Origin: Pomphorhynchus laevis
Lineage: Eukaryota; Acanthocephala; Palaeacanthocephala; Echinorhynchida; Pomphorhynchidae
NCBI GenBank assembly: GCA_012934845.2
Contig: WNNJ02001171.1
Coordinates: forward strand, 62,001-126,000
Reading direction: 5' to 3'
DNA length: 64,000 bases
Made by a program: the position numbers and the translations under genes. A model generated the notes under the pieces. It saw nothing but the letters and a program-made list of their open reading frames with translations. It was not told the DNA's origin and searched no databases. Shown here one piece after another: positions 55,842 through 64,000 of the stretch. How positions within the stretch are numbered: position 1 is the stretch's first letter; every line of letters begins with the position of its first letter.

Positions 55842-57499
55842 ATGGTTCGTGGGAAGCCATCCAATCATAACATCTGCTGCACCTGCAATGGGCCTGCCGC
55901 TGCTTGCAAAGGGTGCAAATGCGTTGAGGCTGGCAGAAAATGCGTCAACTTCAGAGCAGATTAATGCAAAAACAGGCATCATTTTTTAGGGGATCAATGC
56001 CGCTGCGTCGAAGCAAGCTGGCCATGTACAAACTGCTCAACTAGCCAATTCAAATGGCCCTACTAATCAAGCTACACTAATGGCGCAGGACCACGGTCGC
56101 AACGAGGCACCACAATATGATTTAATGGCTCAGAACCCTGACACTCTCACCAAAAGGCCTTTTAATCACCACGAAGCGTTTGAGGAAGTGATACACTGGA
56201 TACCAAATTCATTCGACCTGCCCAGCTGCAACGCTAGCGAAGAATTCCTAGATATGATAGCGGCATGCTTCAAAGACTTCAACAGCGACAAGCCAGACTA
56301 CGATCCCTTGCAACAGGTGACGGTCATGTGTCAACTCATCCTACAGAGAATTGCAACTAGAAAAATAAGCCTCGTTAGAAAATCATTGGAGAGGAGAATC
56401 AAACTGTGGAAGATAAATCGATGTGAAGAACTGATGAATGAAGCACGATACATTCAGGCAATAAAATTGGCATCGCTAGATACTATTAAAAACCGAAAGA
56501 AAATTGCTGCCAACAAAAGAATCATAAGTTTTGTGAAAAATGGGCGAATCGCAACACCATCGAAATATCTAGTCGGACCGCCCGGCGGTATTCTTTCGAT
56601 TGACTCGATGCTCAAAGAGAGATCCGTAAGAAATTTTCTCCACGAGCTGCACCCAAGCACTGCACCAGCAGATCCTGCATACGTATTGAAAAGTACCCTA
56701 CATGGCGCCAAAGAACATCATGACGTAATATTATATTCCCTCCAACCCCAAGATATAACAGCAACATCGAGACAAATGAGCGGATCGGCAGGTGCTTCCG
56801 GAGTTGACATGAAGGGCTTGCACAAGTTCTTAACAGCACACGGGAAGGCATCTTAGGATTTAACCAAATCAATATGGGACATCACAATCAAAATCGCCAC
56901 TGAAGAAGTCGACCCTCGCAGATTGAAAGCATACACATCATGTCGTCTGATTCCGTTAGATAAGAGGCCTGGAGTCAGACCGATTGCCATAGGTGAAGCC
57001 CTTCGGAGAATAATTAGACGCGTAATTTTCATAGAGATCTCCGGCGATCTACTCTCAGTGCGCGGGAACTTTCAATTGTGCGTCGGTCAGAAATGCGAGA
57101 CAGAAATTGCTGTGCACTCGATCCGAAAAGCATTCATGCAGCGTGATGATATGAATATCCTCTTGATCGATGCTAGAAACGCACTTAATAACATAAACAG
57201 AAAGTTGGCGCTGGCAAACATAAAATATACATGCCCCGCAATGGAAAAATCTTACTGAACACCTACGGAAAACCTAACGAACTATTAGTTGGTGGAGAAA
57301 CGCTAGGATCCGATGAGGGATTCACACAGGGTGACCCCCTATCAATGGCCGCCTTTGCCTTGCCACCCTGCCACTAATTACGAGACTACATAACGTTTTG
57401 AAGGAGACAATCCAAAAATGGTACGCGGACGACTGTGCTTGTGTAGGAACGATAACTAATCTTGAAGCGACTTGGAAAGAGATAATTCGAATTGGTCCT
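55842..57499 (+). pseudogene. Element R, 5' part: Cys-rich N-terminus and reverse transcriptase
   Basis: The ATG at 55842 opens a 40-codon frame rich in cysteine (NICCTCNGPAAACKGCKCVE, then KCVNF). A second Cys block (CRCVEASWPCTNC) follows in another frame. The long frame 56080-56856 has LVGPPGGILSI and a SGASGVDMKGLH-like start of the palm (GSAGASGVDMKGLHKFL). Then 56923-57258 has RLIPLDKRPGVRPIAIGEAL, LCVGQKCETEIAVHSIRKAF and LLIDARNALNNINRKLALAN. Further frames give GFTQGDPLSM and KWYADDCACVG. The palm motifs (DARNALNxxNR, TQGDP, WYADD) are those of a reverse-transcriptase group known from cnidarian and other invertebrate genomes; its class is unsettled for me. It has several frame changes and stops. 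It is interrupted at 57499 by the Gypsy fossil G2. Confidence 0.72.
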
Positions 57500-57583
57500 T
57501 GTAATGATACTTACCTTTTGACTTGTTATTATAGATGTATTAGAATAAAGCAAATTCTTCTCTGCTTGAATTTACTCGGTACA
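57500..57583 (+). repeat. 5' LTR of G2 (84 bp)
   Basis: It starts TGTAATGATACTTACC and ends CTCGGTACA. It contains AATAAA at 57543-57548. The gag start codon lies only 24 bases after its end. Confidence 0.95.
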
Positions 57584-60500
57584 ATTTATTCTAATACACT
57601 GTTACCATGGACAAGATCTTGAAGCCAAACATCTTGGAATTGCATCCTGATGACACGAATGCCGAGCGCACCTGGAGACATTGGCTCATACGTTTCAAGA
57701 CATTCATTTCGTCCTTAGAGTCACCGTCCGATAGTGACAAATTTCACATTTTAACGAACCTGGTTTCAGCGGAGGTTTACGACCTTTTTCGAGAAACGGA
57801 AACCTACGAAGACGCGTTATCGACGTTATCTACTACGTACGTCAAATCGAAAACGGATTTGTTTCTGCGACATCAATTGCGTAATCAGCGCCAATCGTCC
57901 AACCAAACAATCGATCAATTCATAAGGCATATCGAATCTCTGGGTCGTGAATGTCCATTCGAGGCTGTAACAGCTCAAAATCATCGAGATTTATTTTTAC
58001 GCGACACGTTCGTCGCAGGAATCAACTCACCGATAATTCGGCAACGCCTGCTTGAAGCTGCGGTACACAATAAAGCCAAGGCGTACGAGCTTGCACGAAC
58101 TTTGGAAGACGCGCATACTCAAGCAAGCCATTTCACAGAACTATCAAACTTAAATATGGGTTGTGAATCGATGACCATAAATGAACTACATGAAAATATA
58201 CAAGAATAACTTCCTTGTCAAATACAATGTAACTCGGTAGAACGTCGCAAATGCTACTTTTGTGGAGATACAATTCACAAACGAGATCGATGTCCTGCTA
58301 AGAATATCACTTGTCGTACTTGCGGGAAGTTGGGTCATTTCGCACGGGTGTGTAAATCCAAACGACAAATTTCAACAGGTGTCCATTCCGTGCTAGGTAG
58401 TACTTCTTTCTTTCAAGATTCTGCCGCGACGCTACCAACAATTCAAATTTGTATAAAAGGGGTTTCGTTAAATGCGTTGATTGATACAGGTAGTGCACTC
58501 AATTTGATAAGACCTGATATTTCCACTTTGTGCAAACTGACATTGAACCCCTCAACTATACGTGTGTCTATGGCGAACACCGCATTCTCGACTAAATTAC
58601 GACAATTCGTGGTAGCGGATATATCAGCTGATGGCAGACCTTACAAGAATATAAAATTCCATATTTTGTCGTCTTTATGTTCGGATGTTATACTTGGCCG
58701 GCCATTCCTTTCAAGACACACTTCGTTACTTATGAAATTCAACGGTTCCGAGCCTTGTTTTACAATTGGAGCTGCAGAAGCTTTGACAGTTGAATCTCCT
58801 CAGCTATTCAAATTTCTGGACGAATCCATCCATCCTATCGCAACAAAATCTCGTAGAAGAAATCCGTACGATGAAAAGTTCATTGACAGCCAAATCAAAC
58901 AACTATTATCCGACGAAATTATCGAACCAAGTCAATCGCCCTGGCGCGCTCAAGTACTCATTGTCAATCAGAACCAAAAGAGACGGATGGTTGTTGACTA
59001 TTCGGAAACTGTCAATAAATTTACTCAGCTCGACGCCTTCCCACTTCCACGAATTGATGATTTTATCAACAAATTAGCTCCATATTCCTTTTACAGTTGT
59101 CTCGATCTTAAATCAGCTTACCATCAGATTTTGCTGCGCAGTGACGAGCGTCATTATACTGCTTTCGAGGCGAATGGATCCTTATATCACTTCAATCGTC
59201 TACCATTCGGTCTCACAAACGCCGTTCCTGCTTTTCAACGAGTTATCAATGGGATAATTAATAGAGAGAAGTTGACAGACACCTACGCTTATCTGGATGA
59301 TGTCGTGATCGGCGGAAGAAGTAAAGAGCAACATGACAGTAACCTGAAGCGTTTTCTAAACGTAGCCACAAAATACAATATAACCTTGAACAATTCAAAG
59401 TGTGTGTTCGCGTCTTCGTGTATACGAATACTTGGTTACCAAATTTCTAAAGGAAAAATGTCCCCTGACCCCAATCGAGTGATTTCAGTTACTTCCCTTG
59501 AGGAACCCAAGAACGCAGCATCCTTAAAGCGTATTGTTGGTTTGTTCGCCTACTACAGTTCCTGGATTAAAGATTTCTCAAAGTTGATTCGTCCTCTAAT
59601 TGATTCTCAGTCTTTCCCATTATCTCATTCTGCACTGAAAGCTTTCCATACTTTGAAGGAACGTATAGCTGAAGCCACTTTGTCAACCATCGACTTTGAA
59701 TTGCCATTCACGATAGAGACAGACGCAAGTGAGCGATCGATTGGAGCTTGTTTGTCTCAAAATAGTAAGCCTGTCGCCTTCTTTTCAAGATCCCTCGACA
59801 AAAACGCGAAACGATTCACCGCCATTGAAAAGGAAGCGCTGGCTATTGTTGAAGCGTTAAGATACTGGAGACACTATTTGTACATCCAACCATTCAAGAT
59901 TATTACGGATCAGCGTTCTGTTTCATACATGTTCAGTGCTCACAACAACAAAATAAAGAACGACAAGATATTAAGATGGCGTTTGGAGTTGTCCCAATTT
60001 AAATTTGATATCCAGTACCGAGCTGGGAAGCTCAATCATGCCGCTGACGCTCTTTCTCGCGACGCGTTCTGCAACTCTGTCTCATTCACCAATCATGATC
60101 TTCAGCATCTTCGTAAAGTCCATAGTCAATTATGCCACCCGGGAATTACTCGCCTTTGGCATTTCGTGCAAAAACGGAACCTCCCATTTTCCCTCTCGGA
60201 TGTTAGGAATATTTCAAGCGAGTGCAAAAGCTGCGCTATATTGAAACCAAGATTTTTTCGTCCACCTGAGGCTAAACTCATAAAATCAAGTATGCCATTT
60301 GAACGCTTGTCTATGGATTTTAAGGGCCCAATTCCTACAAAGAACAATAAAAGGTATTTGTTAACCGTCATTGACGAGTATAGCAGATTCCCCTTTGCCT
60401 TTCCATGTTCTGATATGACTACACACTGTCATAGACTGTTTAACCCAGATCTTTTCAATTTTCGGTTCACCTGCTTCAATCCATTCTGATCAAGGTACGG

Positions 60501-61078
60501 CTTTTACCTCTAAGGAAATCCAGTCATTCCTCTCTCATCACGGGGTGGCGATTACTCATTCAAGTTCATACAACCCTGCTGGCAATGGTCAAGTCGAGCG
60601 CCTTAATGGTGTACTATGGAAGGCAATATCATTGCGTTTACATGACCTCGGAAAGAAAACAGATGAGTGGCAAAGTGTATTACCACAATGTCTCAACGCT
60701 ATTCGATCACTTCTGTGTACTGCCACGAACCACACACCACATGAACGACTCTTTACATTCAGCCGACGCTCTATAAATGGTCATGATCTTCCGTCTTGGT
60801 TATCAAACCCTGGCCCAGTCTTAATAAGACGCTTTAATAAAACGAACAAATACGAGAACCTGTGGAAAAAGCTGAAATTGTGTACGCCAATCCCAATTTT
60901 GCTCTCGTGAAGTTACAAAACGGGAGGGAGATATATATCAACTCGACATTTATCCCCGTATCCCAGAGTCGACGAAAACCTCAATATCAACTCGTCCGAT
61001 GGAGACATTCCCTTTGACCTTGAAACTTTGAATTTATACGATGGCGATAAAATGTGTGATCAGGCATCAATAAATGAC

Positions 61079-62447
61079 CATTCTAAACTCCTTGAGCGTC
61101 TCGTTCTTAAGCAAGTTAATACATATCTCTATTCCTCTAACTTATTTCCTCCCTTCCAAGCCGCTTTTCGCTCTAATTACTCTACCGAAATTGCATGTCT
61201 TAAAGTTTATAACGACTTACTCATATCGCGCGATCATAAATTATGTAGTGTCATAGTTTCTCTTGATCTATCTCTGCTTTTGACATCGTCGATCACTCGA
61301 TTCTTCTCCATCGCCTTCGTCATGATTATGGCTTCTCTTTACCCACTGTATCATGGTTTTCTTCATATCTATCAAACCGTACATTTCGCGTATATTCTAA
61401 CTCTTCTCTCTCATCCTTCGTCCATTCCGTCCGGTGTTCCCAAGGCTCCGTATTAGGCCCTATACTTTTCTCTCTTCTTCTTGGTGATTTGTCTTCGATT
61501 TCTCATAAATTTAACTTCCATGTTATGCAATATGCTGATGACATTCTCATCTATGCTCATGCACCTGTTTATCGTATTCGCGATCTTAGTGTTTCTGCTT
61601 CCGACTGTCTTGTCTCAATTTCCAATCATCTTTCTTCCCTTCGCCTTTCTCTGAATCCTGATAAATCAAAAATTATGTGGATCCTACCTCGACGCCTCGG
61701 CTTCGAACTCCCTCCGTATCATTAAATTCTACAATTCTTCCTATCGTTGATAATCTCGTTTTCCTAGGCTTCCATTTTGACAACCGACTTTCACTTAAAC
61801 CTTTCGTTAGAGATAAAGTACGCTCATCTACCTTGATACTCCGCAACCTCCGTCAAGTTCGTAGATTGATCGATTTCCCTTCTTGTATGACTCTCATATC
61901 ATCTCTCCTTTTTCTAGACTCGATTATTGTCTTAGTCTATTTTCCAACTCACCTAAATCCACTCTTCTTCCCCTACAACGCATCGTCAACGCAGCTGTCC
62001 GAATTCTCCTCCGTCTTCGTCGTTTTGATCACACATCCTACCATCTTGCTTCTCTCGATTTGCCTACAATTTATTGTCGTGTTCAAATTCGTCTTCTTAT
62101 CGTTGCTTTCCGCCTTGTAACTTTTCATACCCCTTCATTTCTCAACCTTCCTTTTCTTGATAATTCCCGTCCTGTTTACTGTTCCTTGCGTTCCTGTAAT
62201 TCCCTTCTTTTACATGTCCCAAACTACTCTACCTCCTTTGGACTCCGCTCCTTCCTGGTGGCTGCTCCTCTATCGTGGAATCATCTGCCCATTCATATAC
62301 GCCAATCAACTTCCCTGCAGTGCTTCAAACGACAAATCCGATCCCATCTGAACAATTTAACTGCTTGACTTTCTCATTTTTGTTTGTGGACTTGTAAGCG
62401 TACAGCTTGTACGCATTTGCCACATTAAATAAATTTGTATTATTATT
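61079..62447 (+). mobile_element. L2/CR1-like LINE, copy D5, 5'-truncated, inserted in G2
   Basis: It starts in the reverse transcriptase (SKLLERLVLKQVNTYLYSSN) and keeps FRSNYSTEIACLKVYNDLL, the palm MQYADDILIYAHAP with intact ADD, LGFHFDNRLSLKPFVRDKVR, and the end RLLIVAFRLVTFHTPSFLNL to SHLNNLTA. Three or more frame changes are present. The 3' hairpin at 62398-62414 is GCGTAC-AGCTT-GTACGC, bounded by GTGG/CCAC, then ttaaataaat and a (TTA)n tail. It is closest to D4 and D3. Confidence 0.88.
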
Positions 62448-62729
62448 ATTCAACAGTAAATAGCAATTCTCATTCACGTTCAGATAAGCGTTCTGATGAA
62501 ATCACTGTCAACCCTGAAAACTTGGATGCAACGAAGTATATCGATGAGACGGTCAATCACAACGAGGAAAACGAACTATCCAGACAGGATGAATCATTTC
62601 TCTTAAATACTGATAATACGTGCCAGAGCAACTACCCTACGAGATACTTCAATCGTTCTGAAAATGGGGAACTACGACCTCAAAGAAATCGAAGTCCTGC
62701 GTACTTAAATGATTATGTCGTGGGGAGAA

Positions 62730-62813
62730 TGTAATGATACTTACCTTTTGACTTGTTATTATAGATGTATTAGAATAAAGCCTATTCTTCTCTGCTTGAA
62801 TTTACTCGGTACA
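62730..62813 (+). repeat. 3' LTR of G2 (84 bp)
   Basis: The same as 57500-57583 except for two adjacent substitutions near the middle. It is followed by GTCCT. Confidence 0.95.
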
Positions 62814-63980
62814 GTCCTAAATTCGGCTTTTATATCAACCCTTCCAAATGCGTACTCCTTATCAAAAACGAATCGAGACTGGATAAAATTTCTGCAACGA
62901 AACTGAAGGACATCACAATCAAATCAGATGGTGTGAATTATTCGGGAAGCTTTATCGGATCAAAGTAATACATGAAGATAAAATGCGAGGATGCGATCTT
63001 GATGAAATGCAATGAACACTCACGACTTCATAAAATCACAAATCACGAAGCATTTGCGTCATACTTACCCTTGATCAAAGCGCTACAACATAAGCTCACG
63101 TATATAAAACGAACTTGTGAGATACAGGACTCTTGGTATGAGCCTCTACGCGAGCTACTTTTCAACCTCACACTGTCTGATATGATGTATTATCAAGTTG
63201 GAAGTGAACATATTGAAAAAATAATCTCGATGCCAAGAAAACACGGAGGACTGAACATAGTAGACCCCTGTCGAGGTGCTGCACAAGAATACAATTATTC
63301 ACTCTCAGTTAGCGAGCCTGCAATGCAGGAAATCGTAGGTATGGAAGCCGCAAAAATGCAGGATCGCATACGTCAGGAAATAAAAGCCGATAAACAAAAC
63401 AGGATCCACCAGGTAAGAGATGATTTGAAATCTGCATCCGACGAACTTTTGACGATCATCGAAAACGCAAGTAGGATCGGCTCTTTAGCTTGACTTGACC
63501 TAAGAAACTTAGACAATAAATTATTTCTGAACACGAACGAATTCAGAGATGTTCTTGCTGTCAGATATAACTGGGAAAATCAATCCGAACCCTTCAAATG
63601 CAATTGTGGTCAAGATTTCGATATTCCACATTCACTTTCGTGCAAATCAGCAGGCCATACTTTCATACGACACAATGCAGTGACAATTGAGATGGGGAAC
63701 ATGCTACGGGAAATATGTCATGATCTTCAATTAGAACCACAACTTACGCCGATTTCCGCTAATGTCATCTTAGAAAAGACAACGACCACACGAGATAGAG
63801 ATGCAAGCTCGGATATCAAATGTACAGGATTGTTTGGAAATATTACGGACCGGTCCTACACGGGACGTATGCATATACAATACTTTGGCTCAGTCTTATG
63901 CTCACGATCGTATGTCAGATCCATTCCAATACCATGAATCGAGGCAAATCAATAAATACGCTGAAAGAATCACTTAAGTA
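62814..63980 (+). pseudogene. Element R, 3' part: thumb, helical region and nuclease-like C-terminus
   Basis: Reading resumes directly after the target duplication with FGFYINP, the block that follows the YADD box in this reverse-transcriptase group. Next come SGSFIGSK, the frame 62972-63493 (RTCEIQDSWYEPLRELLFNL, MPRKHGGLNIVDPCRG), and about 63535-63935 with NCGQDFDIPHSLSCKSAGH, FIRHNAVTIEMGNML and SSDIKCTGLFGN. CxCGxxF-x-HxLxC, then RHN, then D-x-K resembles the zinc knuckle and restriction-like endonuclease order at the C-terminus of R2/CRE-type LINEs; this is inference. It has a few stops. The window ends inside or just past this element. Confidence 0.68.
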
Positions 63981-64000
63981 GAAAGCGCGTCCTTTCATCC

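Larger units (their letters stand above)
57500..62813 (+). mobile_element. Ty3/Gypsy fossil G2, young, inserted in element R
   Basis: LTR retrotransposon fossil with 84-bp LTRs (57500-57583, 62730-62813) and a perfect 5-bp target duplication GTCCT (57495-57499, 62814-62818). Parts in order: gag (about 57.6-58.35 kb) with two CCHC knuckles, protease (LIDTGSALNLIRP), reverse transcriptase (YLDDVV box), RNase H, integrase and a C-terminal tail (about 58.4-61.07 and 62.45-62.73 kb). A family D LINE is inserted in the tail. A purine-rich GGGGAGAA stands before the 3' LTR. It is broken in a few places. The LTRs differ at 2 of 84 positions, so it is much younger than G1. Confidence 0.93.

Noticed and set aside
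1-64000. tRNA or rRNA genes
   Set aside because: No stretch with tRNA A and B boxes or rRNA conserved cores was recognised on either strand by eye.

Overview
The window looks like nuclear DNA of an AT-rich invertebrate animal. It holds one spliced host gene, very long AT-rich introns, and a dense graveyard of retroelements: CR1/L2-like and Jockey-like LINEs, Penelope-like fragments, Ty3/Gypsy fossils and a mariner. The three-knuckle Jockey-type gag and the mariner would suit an arthropod, but nothing I can read fixes the phylum. I saw no tRNA, rRNA or CRISPR.

Layout. 1-11.5 kb, minus strand: a complete four-exon type II HSP40 (DnaJ class B) gene of 335 codons, with 2.3-3.6 kb introns holding small mobile elements. 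12-13.4 kb: a degenerate tandem array and a dispersed repeat (called E here). 13.4-29 kb: two Jockey-like LINEs (family A), Penelope-like fragments, an L2/CR1-like LINE (family D), a truncated CR1-like LINE (family C), a mariner and more E repeats. 29.0-41.0 kb: an old Gypsy fossil (G1) with 79-bp LTRs, split by at least five later insertions. 41.8-45.6 kb: two more family A copies, head to tail. 46.0-51.1 kb, minus: a CR1-like LINE (C4) whose two ORFs both look open, with a repeat-built 5' leader. 51.7-55.6 kb: a related LINE (C3) with an open ORF2. 55.8-64 kb: an unusual reverse-transcriptase element (R), interrupted by a younger Gypsy fossil (G2) with 84-bp LTRs and a 5-bp target duplication; G2 itself carries a family D LINE.

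The most interesting signals are RNA-level ones. Palindromic repeats in three places carry a conserved core, YTGAAGAT-stem-GCGAAATAT, whose stem covaries; it resembles a hammerhead ribozyme and may belong to Penelope-like elements. Family D LINEs share a 3'-terminal two-tier hairpin with compensatory changes, and family C LINEs share a smaller one before a (TAA)n tail. The 5' leaders of C3, C4 and R share short motifs. No cellular operon or immune system is present: the host contributes only the co-chaperone gene.
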